Assembly (NCBI RefSeq): GCF_001422725.1
Contig: NZ_LMMA01000001.1
Location: 777,041-841,040, forward strand
DNA length: 64,000 nucleotides
Direction: 5' to 3'
DNA from: Flavobacterium sp. Leaf82
GTDB taxonomy: Bacteria; Bacteroidota; Bacteroidia; Flavobacteriales; Flavobacteriaceae
The translations under genes were made by a program, and so were the position numbers. Below the pieces are notes generated by a model that was not told where the DNA came from, did not search any database, and was given only the letters and a program-made list of their open reading frames with translations. Positions 18,980-27,755 of the stretch are shown in pieces (within the stretch, counting starts at the first letter, position 1; each line of letters starts with the position of its first letter).

Positions 18980-19681
18980 ATGATCGAAATCAAAGATTTA
19001 CATAAATCCTATAAAATGGGAAGTTCAGAATTACATGTGTTAAAAGGAATTAATTTTAATATTGAAGAAGGTGAATTGGTTGCCATTATGGGATCATCAG
19101 GATCTGGTAAATCTACGCTTTTAAATATTCTGGGAATCCTTGATGAAGCAGATTCGGGTAGTTATATTTTAGATAAAACTCCAATTAAAAATTTAAACGA
19201 AACGATAGCTTCAAGATATCGAAATAAATTTTTGGGATTTGTATTTCAATCTTTCAATTTAATAAACTATAAAACGGCACTTGATAATGTTGCAATGCCT
19301 TTATATTATCAGGGTATAAAGAGAAAAGAGCGTTATGAAATTGCTATGAAATATTTAGAAAAAGTAGGTTTGAGTTCGCATTCACACCATTTGCCTAATG
19401 AACTTTCAGGAGGTCAGAAACAACGTGTTGCAATTGCCCGTGCATTAGCTTCAAACCCTAAAGTTTTACTGGCAGATGAGCCAACTGGTGCTTTGGATAC
19501 TAAAACTTCCTATGAAGTTATGGAACTTATCCAGGGAATTAACGATGAAGGAAAAACCATTTTAATCGTTACCCATGAACCCGATATTGCCGCAATGTGC
19601 AAAAGAAATGTGGTCCTGAAAGACGGATTAATTATAGATGATAAATTAGTAGAACAAGTTAGAGCTTCATCTTATGTTTAA
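18980..19681 (+). CDS. ABC exporter ATP-binding protein (MacB/LolD-like)
   Basis: A 233-residue nucleotide-binding protein. Walker A is 'GSSGSGKST' (residues 38-46), Q-loop 'VFQSFNL', ABC signature 'LSGGQKQRVAIARALA', Walker B 'VLLADEPTGALD' and H-loop 'VTHEPD'. The closest groups are the LolD/MacB ATPases that drive FtsX-like permeases. It overlaps the next permease gene by 8 bases (19674-19681), indicating translational coupling. It begins an apparent six-gene export operon reaching to 26104. Confidence 0.95.
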   Translation: MIEIKDLHKSYKMGSSELHVLKGINFNIEEGELVAIMGSSGSGKSTLLNILGILDEADSGSYILDKTPIKNLNETIASRYRNKFLGFVFQSFNLINYKTALDNVAMPLYYQGIKRKERYEIAMKYLEKVGLSSHSHHLPNELSGGQKQRVAIARALASNPKVLLADEPTGALDTKTSYEVMELIQGINDEGKTILIVTHEPDIAAMCKRNVVLKDGLIIDDKLVEQVRASSYV

Positions 19682-20918
19682 TATTGAACGTTGGCAGGAA
19701 ATATTCGAAGCAATTTCTAAAAACCGACTAAGAACATTTCTTACCGGAATTTCTGTGGCTTCTGGTATTTTTATTTTGGTGATTCTGCTTGGAGCGGGAA
19801 AAGGACTTCAGAACGGAATTCAGAAACAATTTGAAAATGATGCTGTAGGAATTATTGAAATTTGGTCAAATACAACCACAAAAGAATATAAAGGATTGAA
19901 TCCGGGAAGACAAATCCAGTTGCGAAACAGCGATTATGATCTTCCGGTAATGAAGTTTGATGATCAAATCGATAAAAAATCAGCTACGAATATCACGCGT
20001 GGTGTAATCGTAACCTACGGAAAAGAATCTGGAAACTATCAATACAGAGGCGTAAATCCGGATTACTTAGACATAGAAAACGGAACTATAATTCAGGGAA
20101 GATTTTTAAACGATAATGATTTAAAAAACAATGAAAAAGTGACTGCAATTGGTTTAAAACTTAAGCAGGATATCTTTAAGGAAGAAGACGCTATTGGGAA
20201 AGAAATTTCAGTAAATGGTATTAATTTTAAAGTAATTGGAGTCTTTACAGATCCATCAGGCGAGAGAGAAGAGACACGATTGTATATGCCTATGACTACT
20301 ATTCAGCGTGCTTTTGGAGGTGGAGATAAAATTACAGGGATGATGTTCGTTTTAAATAAAAAAGCAGATTATGACGAAGCATTAGCACAATCGAAGCAAT
20401 TTACAAATGATGTCAGGGAGTTATTGAAAAGTAAAAACATTATTGCTCCGGACGATGAAAGCGCAATTGGAATTTATAATTCTGTACAAGAAGCAAAACA
20501 GTATTATGACTTAAATCTCTATATCAAATTATTTTTCTGGTGGGTTGGTATTTGTACCATTATTGCCGGAGTTGTTGGAGTAAGTAATATCATGCTTATT
20601 ATAGTTAAAGAACGAACTAAAGAAATTGGAATTAGAAAAGCTTTAGGAGCTTCGCCTTTTTCTATCATTTCGATGATACTTCATGAATCCATATTTATTA
20701 CGACTATTGCTGGTTTTGTGGGATTACTGGCGAGTTTGTTATTGCTGGAATTTGTTGGACCAATGGTTCAGAGTGAATATTTTAGAAATCCCGAGGTTGA
20801 TTTTAGTGTGGCTTTGACAACACTTGTTTTACTGGTGTTTGCAGGCGCATTGGCAGGATTTTTTCCGGCATATCGAGCAGCCAAAATTAGACCTATTGTA
20901 GCACTTAGAGACGAATAA
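19674..20918 (+). CDS. ABC transporter permease, MacB/FtsX type (first)
   Basis: A 414-residue permease: one N-terminal transmembrane helix (residues 19-40), a periplasmic MacB-type domain of about 220 residues, and three C-terminal helices (about 283-305, 335-358 and 377-400) of the FtsX fold. The motif 'IVKERTKEIGIRKALGASP' precedes the last two helices, as in MacB. Unlike E. coli MacB it carries no fused ATPase; that is the separate preceding gene. A paralogous permease follows 2 bases downstream, suggesting a heterodimer. Confidence 0.92.
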   Translation: MFNIERWQEIFEAISKNRLRTFLTGISVASGIFILVILLGAGKGLQNGIQKQFENDAVGIIEIWSNTTTKEYKGLNPGRQIQLRNSDYDLPVMKFDDQIDKKSATNITRGVIVTYGKESGNYQYRGVNPDYLDIENGTIIQGRFLNDNDLKNNEKVTAIGLKLKQDIFKEEDAIGKEISVNGINFKVIGVFTDPSGEREETRLYMPMTTIQRAFGGGDKITGMMFVLNKKADYDEALAQSKQFTNDVRELLKSKNIIAPDDESAIGIYNSVQEAKQYYDLNLYIKLFFWWVGICTIIAGVVGVSNIMLIIVKERTKEIGIRKALGASPFSIISMILHESIFITTIAGFVGLLASLLLLEFVGPMVQSEYFRNPEVDFSVALTTLVLLVFAGALAGFFPAYRAAKIRPIVALRDE

Positions 20919-20920
20919 TT

Positions 20921-22186
20921 ATGTTTAAGAAAGATAATTGGGATGAGATTTTACAGGCTTTGACAGCCAACGTTTTTAGAACTGTTTTAACGGCATTTGG
21001 TGTATTTTGGGGAATATTTATTCTGGTAATATTACTGGCTGCAGGAAATGGTTTAGAGAACGGGGTAAAAAAAGATTTTGACGGAATAGCCACAAACACG
21101 ATGTTTATGTGGAGTCAGACGACTTCAAAAGCTTATAAAGGTTTGCCTAAAGTACGAAAATATGATTTTAGAAATAGTGATGTTGCAGCATTAAGAGCAG
21201 CTTTGCCGGATTTGTTATATGTGTCGCCACGTAATCAATTAGGGGATTTTAACGGAACAAACAATGTGGTGCGCGGTACAAAAACGTCGGCATTTACCAT
21301 TTATGGAGATTATCCTGAGTTGATCAAACAACAACCAATGGATATTATAAAAGGACGTTTTATAAACCAACAGGATATTCAGGAAAGACGAAAAATAGCC
21401 GTAATAGGTAAAGGTGTTATTACTGAATTATACGGAAAAGAAGAAGAAGCTGTGGGAACTTACATAAAAGTTAACGGAATCAATTTTATGGTAGTTGGGG
21501 TTTACAATTCAAAAAGAACCGGTGGAAATGCAGAACAGGAACAAAAAAATATTTTTTTACCCTTTACTACTTTTCAGCAAGCTTTTAATTATGGTGATAA
21601 AGTGGGCTGGATGGCGATTACATCAAGAGATGAAGTTTCTATTACGGATTTAAAACCAAAGATTTTAGAACAGATAAAAATCCTGCATTCCATTAACCCA
21701 AAGGATGATCGTGCTGTGGGAAACTTTGATTTGTATGAACAATATAATAAAGTACAAAGTTTGTTTAATATATTAAAAATCATCGCTTATTTTGTAGGAA
21801 CTTTGGTCTTGATTTCAGGAGTTATCGGAATCTCAAATATTATGCTGATTGTGGTCAAAGAACGAACAAAAGAAATAGGGATTCGCAGAGCTTTAGGAGC
21901 AACGCCGGGAGCGATTCGCGGTCAGATTTTATCTGAGTCTATATTTTTGACTATTATTTCAGGAATGTTGGGTATTGCTGTGGCAACCGGAGTTATAGCG
22001 ATTTTAAATATGGTATTAGATTCTATGCCGCCAGATAGTAATATGATGTTTGCCAACCCAAGCGTAGATTTAAGAGTTGTATTTGTTGCCTTAATAATAT
22101 TAGTAGGATCAGGTTTGCTGGCAGGATTTATACCAGCGCAAACCGCAATTAATGTAAAGCCTGTAGATGCTTTAAGAACAGAATAA
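20921..22186 (+). CDS. ABC transporter permease, MacB/FtsX type (second)
   Basis: A 421-residue paralogue of the preceding permease, with the same arrangement: N-terminal helix, periplasmic MacB_PCD-like domain and three C-terminal helices, including 'VVKERTKEIGIRRALGATPG'. Start sequences are alike in both proteins ('FLTGISVASGIFILVILL' versus 'VLTAFGVFWGIFILVILL'), pointing to tandem duplication. Two distinct permeases with one ATPase imply an asymmetric transporter. The substrate cannot be read from sequence; peptides, macrolide-like compounds or lipoproteins are all possible. Confidence 0.92.
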   Translation: MFKKDNWDEILQALTANVFRTVLTAFGVFWGIFILVILLAAGNGLENGVKKDFDGIATNTMFMWSQTTSKAYKGLPKVRKYDFRNSDVAALRAALPDLLYVSPRNQLGDFNGTNNVVRGTKTSAFTIYGDYPELIKQQPMDIIKGRFINQQDIQERRKIAVIGKGVITELYGKEEEAVGTYIKVNGINFMVVGVYNSKRTGGNAEQEQKNIFLPFTTFQQAFNYGDKVGWMAITSRDEVSITDLKPKILEQIKILHSINPKDDRAVGNFDLYEQYNKVQSLFNILKIIAYFVGTLVLISGVIGISNIMLIVVKERTKEIGIRRALGATPGAIRGQILSESIFLTIISGMLGIAVATGVIAILNMVLDSMPPDSNMMFANPSVDLRVVFVALIILVGSGLLAGFIPAQTAINVKPVDALRTE

Positions 22187-22224
22187 ATTATCAATCAAAA
22201 ATAATCGATTAAACCAATAACAAA

Positions 22225-23340
22225 ATGAAAAAAGGAATAACCGTAACCATTTTAATCTTTATTGCTATAGTTTTCTTTGGCGCACTATATTATTTGTATG
22301 CCAAAAATCAGGAATCTCCAATTGTGTTTAAAACTGAAAAAGCAGAGATTAAAACAATCGTAAAAACTACAATTGCAACTGGTAACATTCAACCTGATGA
22401 AGAGGTCTTAATCAAACCTAATATCTCAGGAATTATTGAACAAGTGTATATCAAAGCAGGAGAGAGAATCAAGGCTGGAGATATGATTGCCAAAATTAGA
22501 GTTGTAGCGAATGTGTCGAATGTAAGCAGCACTCAAAATCAGGTGCAAACTGCTAAAATTGCTTTGGATAATCAGGAAAAAATCTATAAAAGACAAAAAA
22601 CTTTGTTTGATAAAGATGTAATTTCTGCTAATGATTTTGATGCAGCGCAATTAGCGTATACACAAGCGAAACAAAACTATCAGGCCGCTAAACAAAGTTT
22701 AGATATCGTAAAAACAGGAACAACAACTTCTTTAGGAAATTATGCTAATACTTTAATTCGTTCAACGGTAAACGGAATGGTTTTGGCGGTTCCGGTAAAA
22801 GTAGGAAATCAGGTTATAGAAAGTAATAACTTTAATGAAGGAACTACAATTGCAAGTGTTGCAGACATTGGAAGAATGATTTTTATTGGAAAAATTGACG
22901 AATCTGAAGTTGGAAAAGTAAAAGAAAGAATGCCAATCGAGATTACAGTTGGAGCAATCGAAAACAAAAAATTCAATGCTGTTTTAACAGATATCGCCCC
23001 AAAAGGAGTTGTAGAAAATGGTGCTATTCAGTTTGAAATTAAGGCTTCTCTTGAAAATAAAGATGCAACATTTATCAGAGCCGGCTTAAGTGCAAATGCT
23101 TCTATTATTTTAGAAAAAGCAGAAAAAACTTTAGCCATTAAAGAATCATTAGTTCAATTTGACAAAAAAACTCAAAAACCATATATTGAAGTAGAAACTG
23201 CTCCTCAAAAATTCGAAAGAAGAGATTTAGTTTTAGGAGTTAGTGACGGAATTTATGTTCAGGTTAAAAGTGGAGTAAAAGATTCTGATAAAATTAAGAT
23301 CTGGAATCAGGGTTTGATCAATGAAGGAGAAAAAAAATAA
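22225..23340 (+). CDS. Periplasmic adaptor, HlyD/MacA family (first)
   Basis: A 371-residue membrane-fusion protein. One N-terminal anchor (residues 5-26) is followed by a biotinyl-lipoyl half ('GNIQPDEEVLIKPNISGIIE'), a helical hairpin (about 95-165, 'NQEKIYKRQKTLFDKDVIS'), the second lipoyl half and beta-barrel domains. It bridges the inner-membrane permeases and a TolC channel. It is preceded by the permeases and followed by tolC. A second, longer adaptor lies after tolC, which is unusual. Confidence 0.92.
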   Translation: MKKGITVTILIFIAIVFFGALYYLYAKNQESPIVFKTEKAEIKTIVKTTIATGNIQPDEEVLIKPNISGIIEQVYIKAGERIKAGDMIAKIRVVANVSNVSSTQNQVQTAKIALDNQEKIYKRQKTLFDKDVISANDFDAAQLAYTQAKQNYQAAKQSLDIVKTGTTTSLGNYANTLIRSTVNGMVLAVPVKVGNQVIESNNFNEGTTIASVADIGRMIFIGKIDESEVGKVKERMPIEITVGAIENKKFNAVLTDIAPKGVVENGAIQFEIKASLENKDATFIRAGLSANASIILEKAEKTLAIKESLVQFDKKTQKPYIEVETAPQKFERRDLVLGVSDGIYVQVKSGVKDSDKIKIWNQGLINEGEKK

Positions 23341-23378
23341 TTTGAAAGTATAAAGAGTTTTTGAGGTTTAAAAATTGT

Positions 23379-23386
23379 TAAATTTG
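23379..23386 (+). promoter_or_regulatory. Candidate internal promoter before tolC
   Basis: TAAATTTG matches TAnnTTTG, 33 bases before the chosen tolC ATG. The nearest upstream TTTG (23360-23363) is only 15 bases away, shorter than usual, so this is tentative. Confidence 0.35.
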
Positions 23387-23419
23387 CGTAGCATCTTGCT
23401 ATGCTTTCATTCAAAATAT

Positions 23420-24805
23420 ATGAAAATAAATAAATATAATAGTCTTGTTTTAGCCCTGTTATTCGGATTTGGTCTATCATCGCAGGCACAATCAAAACAA
23501 TGGACATTAGAAGAATGCGTGCGTTATGCATTAGATAATAATATCACAATAAAATTATCAGAGCTGGATGTAAAAAATGCTGCAATTGATAAAAAAGGAG
23601 CATTAGGAAGTTATCTTCCAACAGTAAATGGTACCGCTTCTCACTCCTGGAATATTGGTTTGAACGTTAACCCGGTGACCAATATTGCAACTACCCAAAC
23701 AACACAATATTCTTCTTTAGGAGTTAATGCAGGTGTTGATATTTACAAAGGTCTGCAAAATCAAAATACTTATAGAAGAGCAAAACTTTCTATTATAGCA
23801 TCGCAATATCAGCTTTTGAAAATGCAGGAAGATATTTCACTGAATGTAGCAAATGCATTTTTGGAAATTCTTTTCAATAAAGAAAATTTAAAAGTAAAGA
23901 AAGAGCAATTATCTATTGATCAAAAACGTTTGGCGCGTTCAGAAGAAATGGTAAATGCGGGAACAATTCCGCGTGGCGATTTGTATGATTTAAAGGCTAC
24001 TGAAGCAACAGATCAACAGGCGATTATTGTTGCCGAAAATAGTTTGCTAATTTCTAAATTAAGTCTGGCGCAGCTTTTACAATTAAAAGAGTTTGCAGAT
24101 TTTGATGTTATAGATGATACAAATGCAAAAGATGAGAATAATATCATGGCGCAAACTCCGGTTGATATTTATACGAAAGCCAAAGAAATTAGAACAGAAT
24201 TAAAACTGGCTCAGACAAATCTTGAAATTGCAGAAAAAAGTGTTGCGATCGCAAGAGGAGCTTTTCAGCCAACGCTTAGAGGTTTTTACCAATTTAGTAC
24301 AAGTGCAAGTTATAGTGACAGAATTATTGGAACAGATGGAAATGGAAATCCGGTTTATTCAGGACCACATTCTGTTTTAGATCAGTTTAGCGATAACAAA
24401 GGACATAATTTTGGTTTTCAATTAAACGTTCCTATATTTAATGGTTTTTCTGTTCGAAATAATGTAGAGCGTAGTAAGGTAAGTTTAGAGAAATCTAAAA
24501 TAGATTTAGAACAAAAAAGTTTAGATTTGCAACGTAACGTTTATACTGCTTTTACAGATGCTAAAGGAGCATTAAATGCATATGAATCATCAACGGTAAC
24601 ATTAGAAGCAAGACAACAAGCTTATAATTATGCCAAAGAAAAGTATGATGTAGGTTTAATGAATTCATTTGATTTTACACAGGCTCAAACCTTGTTAACC
24701 AATGCACAGTCAGACGTTATCAGAACAAAATACGATTACATTTTTAAAATAAAAATACTTGAATTCTACTTTGGAATTCCAATTGTCCCAATTATCACAA
24801 AATAA
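23420..24805 (+). CDS. TolC family outer-membrane channel
   Basis: A 461-residue outer-membrane efflux protein. The start at 23420 gives a clean signal peptide (cleavage after 'LSSQAQ') followed by 'QWTLEECVRYALDNNITIK', the standard TolC-family opening. An upstream in-frame start at 23375 would bury the signal peptide and cover a promoter motif. Two internally repeated helical/strand halves are visible, with 'LNVANAFLEILFNKENL' in the first. The C-terminus reads 'FYFGIPIVPIITK'. It lies between two adaptor genes and 6 bases before the second. Confidence 0.92.
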   Translation: MKINKYNSLVLALLFGFGLSSQAQSKQWTLEECVRYALDNNITIKLSELDVKNAAIDKKGALGSYLPTVNGTASHSWNIGLNVNPVTNIATTQTTQYSSLGVNAGVDIYKGLQNQNTYRRAKLSIIASQYQLLKMQEDISLNVANAFLEILFNKENLKVKKEQLSIDQKRLARSEEMVNAGTIPRGDLYDLKATEATDQQAIIVAENSLLISKLSLAQLLQLKEFADFDVIDDTNAKDENNIMAQTPVDIYTKAKEIRTELKLAQTNLEIAEKSVAIARGAFQPTLRGFYQFSTSASYSDRIIGTDGNGNPVYSGPHSVLDQFSDNKGHNFGFQLNVPIFNGFSVRNNVERSKVSLEKSKIDLEQKSLDLQRNVYTAFTDAKGALNAYESSTVTLEARQQAYNYAKEKYDVGLMNSFDFTQAQTLLTNAQSDVIRTKYDYIFKIKILEFYFGIPIVPIITK

Positions 24806-24811
24806 TTTATT

Positions 24812-26104
24812 ATGTCAAAAAAAACAATTTATTTCTTACTTGGCGGTGCAGTAGTTCTTATCGTAGGTTTAATTGCTCTTTCTAAAGCAGGAGTAATAGG
24901 AAATAAGGATGAAGGAAAAGAAGTAGAAGTTTCAAAAGTAGTTGCTTCAACAATTGTAGAAACAGTTTCAGCAACAGGTAAAATTCAACCGGAAATCGAA
25001 GTAAAACTTTCGTCAATGGTTTCAGGTGAAATTATCGCATTGAATGTCAAAGAAGGTCAGGTTGTTAAAAAAGGAGACTTATTAGTAAAAATAAACCCGG
25101 ATTTGTATACTTCAGGATTAGACAGATCTGTTGCTAATTTATCCGGAACCAAAGCTAGTTTGACACAATCAGAAGCAAATTATAAAGAAGCAAAAGCAAG
25201 TTACGAACGTAATAAAACACTTTATGACAAAGGCGTAATTTCAAAGTCTGACTGGGATAAATCGATTGCTACTTTTGAAGTGGCAAAAGCTACAAAACAA
25301 AGCTCTTACTATAATGTTCAAAGTGCATCAGCATCTGTAACCGAAGCTAAAGACAATTTAGGACGTACCTTAATTTATGCGCCGGCAGCCGGAACAATTT
25401 CTGTTTTAAATGTAGAGTTAGGAGAACGAGTTCTTGGAACGCAGCAAATGGCAGGAACAGAACTTTTGAGAGTAGCAAACCTTAACAATATGGAAGTTGA
25501 AGTTGATGTGAACGAAAATGATATTGTAAAAGTAAAAATTGGTGATGAAGCAAATGTTGAAGTTGATGCGTATTTAAAAAAGAAGTTTAAAGGCACTGTA
25601 ACCAGTATTTCTAACTCGGCAAGTACAACATTAACCTCAGATCAGGTAACTAATTTTAAAGTTAAAGTTCGTATTCTAAAAGAATCATATCAGGATTTAT
25701 TAGAAGGTCAGCCAAGTACTTATTCGCCTTTTAGACCAGGAATGACTGCTACTGTCGATATTATTACAAGAACTAAAAGCAATGTTTTGGCAGTGCCAAT
25801 TAGCTCTGTTGTAGTAAAATCTGATACAACTGCCGTAAAAGATTTTAAAGTTGAAGAACCAAATGATGACAAAAAAACAGCTCCGAAAAGTGATAAAAAA
25901 TTCGAATGTGTTTTTGTAAAAGTTGGTGATAAAGCTAAAATCAGAATTATTAAAACAGGTATTCAGGACGATACGAATATTGAAGTCCTTTCAGGATTAC
26001 AAACCGGAGATGTGGTAATTACCGGACCTTATACAACGGTTTCCAAAGACTTAAATTCCGGCGATAAAGTAAAACTGAAAAAAGCTGATTTACCTAAAAA
26101 GTAA
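24812..26104 (+). CDS. Periplasmic adaptor, HlyD/MacA family (second)
   Basis: A 430-residue membrane-fusion protein with an N-terminal anchor (residues 5-25), lipoyl halves ('VSATGKIQPEIEVKLSSMVSG' and 'APAAGTISVLNVELGERV'), a helical hairpin at about 100-175 and a C-terminal membrane-proximal domain. An insertion near residue 340 is Lys/Asp-rich ('EEPNDDKKTAPKSDKK'). It resembles MacA more than the first adaptor does. It is the last gene of the operon, and only 68 bases separate it from tsaB, holding a short repeat sequence. Confidence 0.9.
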   Translation: MSKKTIYFLLGGAVVLIVGLIALSKAGVIGNKDEGKEVEVSKVVASTIVETVSATGKIQPEIEVKLSSMVSGEIIALNVKEGQVVKKGDLLVKINPDLYTSGLDRSVANLSGTKASLTQSEANYKEAKASYERNKTLYDKGVISKSDWDKSIATFEVAKATKQSSYYNVQSASASVTEAKDNLGRTLIYAPAAGTISVLNVELGERVLGTQQMAGTELLRVANLNNMEVEVDVNENDIVKVKIGDEANVEVDAYLKKKFKGTVTSISNSASTTLTSDQVTNFKVKVRILKESYQDLLEGQPSTYSPFRPGMTATVDIITRTKSNVLAVPISSVVVKSDTTAVKDFKVEEPNDDKKTAPKSDKKFECVFVKVGDKAKIRIIKTGIQDDTNIEVLSGLQTGDVVITGPYTTVSKDLNSGDKVKLKKADLPKK

Positions 26105-26130
26105 ATAGATTTTCTTTAAAGATAGTGTCA

Positions 26131-26144
26131 CGCTCAGTCTGACA
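26131..26144 (+). repeat. Short copy of a dispersed intergenic repeat
   Basis: The 14-mer CGCTCAGTCTGACA here recurs exactly at 63851-63864. Both lie in intergenic DNA just after a gene's end. This looks like a fragment of a repeat common in flavobacterial intergenic regions. Confidence 0.5.
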
Positions 26145-26172
26145 TGAATAATTAATTTTAAAAATAAATACC

Positions 26173-26847
26173 TTGTCTTTTATCCTTAATATTGAAACTG
26201 CTACTAAAAATTGCTCCGTATCCATTGCTAAAAATGGAGAAACAATTGTTTGTAAAGAAATTGCTGAAGAAGGATATTCACATGCCGAAAAGCTGCATGT
26301 TTTTATCGAAGAAGTAATAGCCGAAGCAGGATTAAATGTTCAGGATTTAAATGCAGTTGCGGTAAGTCAGGGACCAGGTTCTTATACTGGTTTGCGAATA
26401 GGGGTATCAGCAGCAAAAGGGTTGTGTTTTGCCTTAAACATTCCATTAATAGCAATTGATACACTACAAACTTTAGCTTCGCAGGCAAAAGTCTCTGAGG
26501 GAAAAATTATCCCAATGCTTGACGCAAGGAGAATGGAAGTTTACAGTGAAGTTTTTAATGCAAAATTAGAAACTGAAAGAGCTATCGAAGCTGAAGTTAT
26601 AACACAGGATTCATTTGCAGAATATAACGAAACAGTTTATTTTGTTGGTGATTGTGCAGGGAAATGCAAACCGGTTTTAACAAAGGAAAACTTTGTGTTT
26701 TTAGAAGAAATCAAATTTCCGTCAGCATCAGCAATGAGTAAGATCAGTTACGATAAATATCAAAAAAGCGACATTGTAGATGTCGCTTATTTTGAACCTT
26801 ACTATTTAAAAGATTTCATGATGGCACCACCATCAAAAAAACAATAA
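26173..26847 (+). CDS. tsaB: tRNA threonylcarbamoyladenosine biosynthesis protein TsaB
   Basis: A 224-residue ASKHA-fold protein that partners TsaD and TsaE in forming the t6A37 modification of ANN-decoding tRNAs. Family signatures are the opening 'FILNIETATKNCSVSIA', 'SQGPGSYTGLRIGVSAAKGL' (about 75-94) and 'MLDARRMEVY'. The start is TTG at 26173; no in-frame ATG restores the N-terminal strand. Length is normal. It converges on mscS with a 6-base gap. Confidence 0.94.
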   Translation: MSFILNIETATKNCSVSIAKNGETIVCKEIAEEGYSHAEKLHVFIEEVIAEAGLNVQDLNAVAVSQGPGSYTGLRIGVSAAKGLCFALNIPLIAIDTLQTLASQAKVSEGKIIPMLDARRMEVYSEVFNAKLETERAIEAEVITQDSFAEYNETVYFVGDCAGKCKPVLTKENFVFLEEIKFPSASAMSKISYDKYQKSDIVDVAYFEPYYLKDFMMAPPSKKQ

Positions 26848-26853
26848 AACATT

Positions 26854-27666
26854 TTATTTTTGAAGTGTAAAAGGCTGAATTGAAATTCCTGCTTCATCAA
26901 GAGCGATTTTGCAGTTCTCAAGTGTTTCAGAAAAAACAGCTCCATAATTGGCATTTTTTGCCCACGGACGTACGGCAAAATCTATAGAACTTGCTGATAA
27001 ATTCTTTACAAAAACTTCTGGTGCAGGAGTTTTAAGCACTTTTGGGTTTTTGACTAAAACATCTAAAAGAATCTCTTTTGCTTTCTTAATATCAGAGTCA
27101 TAAGAAATAGAAAATGTCAAATCAGCTTTTCTTTCTCCTTGCATAGAGTAATTGATTATTGTTCCGTTAGACAAAGCTCCGTTTGGTACAAAAACAGTCT
27201 GGTTATTACCCGTAAGCATCTTAGTAACAAAAATCTGAATCTCAACAACAGTTGCAATAACACCTTGCGCCTCGATTGTATCACCAACTTTAAAAGGTTT
27301 AAAAACGATAATTAGCATTCCGCCTGCAAAATTAGAAAGCGAACCCTGCAATGATAAACCTACTGCAAGTCCCATTGCTCCCAAAATAGCAACAAATGAC
27401 GAAGTCTCAATCCCGAGTTTTGAAATAAACGTTACAAATAATAAAATACGTAGTGCCCATATCAGGATGTCCGAGAGAAATTTTGTTAAGGTAGGATCTA
27501 AATTTCGTTGAACCATTACTTTTGTAATGACTCTGTTTATTAATCTGATGGCATAAATACCAACAAATAAAATAATAAACGCAGAGACTAATTTAGGTGC
27601 ATAATCAACTAATACGTCAATAAATTTAGAGACATAATTGCTAATTTGATCTGGATTCATGTTCAT
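26854..27666 (-). CDS. mscS: Small-conductance mechanosensitive channel MscS
   Basis: A 270-residue MscS-family channel that opens under membrane tension to relieve osmotic downshock. Three transmembrane helices lie in the first 110 residues; the pore helix TM3 is 'LGAMGLAVGLSLQGSLSNFA', followed by the beta domain ('FKVGDTIEAQGVIATVVEIQ', 'VFVPNGALSNGTIINYS') and the C-terminal alpha/beta domain. Size matches E. coli MscS. A terminator-like hairpin lies between its start and its putative promoter. Confidence 0.95.
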   Translation of the reverse strand: MNMNPDQISNYVSKFIDVLVDYAPKLVSAFIILFVGIYAIRLINRVITKVMVQRNLDPTLTKFLSDILIWALRILLFVTFISKLGIETSSFVAILGAMGLAVGLSLQGSLSNFAGGMLIIVFKPFKVGDTIEAQGVIATVVEIQIFVTKMLTGNNQTVFVPNGALSNGTIINYSMQGERKADLTFSISYDSDIKKAKEILLDVLVKNPKVLKTPAPEVFVKNLSASSIDFAVRPWAKNANYGAVFSETLENCKIALDEAGISIQPFTLQK

Positions 27667-27678
27667 GTTTTTTCGAAT

Positions 27679-27703
27679 AAAAAAACCTTCTCAAAGAGAA
27701 GGT
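27679..27703 (-). terminator. Rho-independent terminator for the amphipathic helix gene, in the mscS 5' region
   Basis: On the minus strand an 8-bp stem (ACCTTCTC / GAGAAGGT) with a 3-base loop is followed by six T residues. It comes after the gene at 27756-28163 and 12 bases before the mscS start codon. A candidate mscS promoter lies upstream of it, so it could also act as an attenuator. Confidence 0.75.
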
Positions 27704-27715
27704 ATATTAGTGGTG

Positions 27716-27723
27716 CAAATATA
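27716..27723 (-). promoter_or_regulatory. Candidate -7 promoter element for mscS
   Basis: On the minus strand this reads TATATTTG, an exact TAnnTTTG match, in the 89-base gap before mscS. No good -33 TTG is visible. If used, the transcript would begin just before the terminator-like hairpin. Confidence 0.4.
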
Positions 27724-27755
27724 GAGATATTTTATTTTTATTAGAAAAAATGTCT

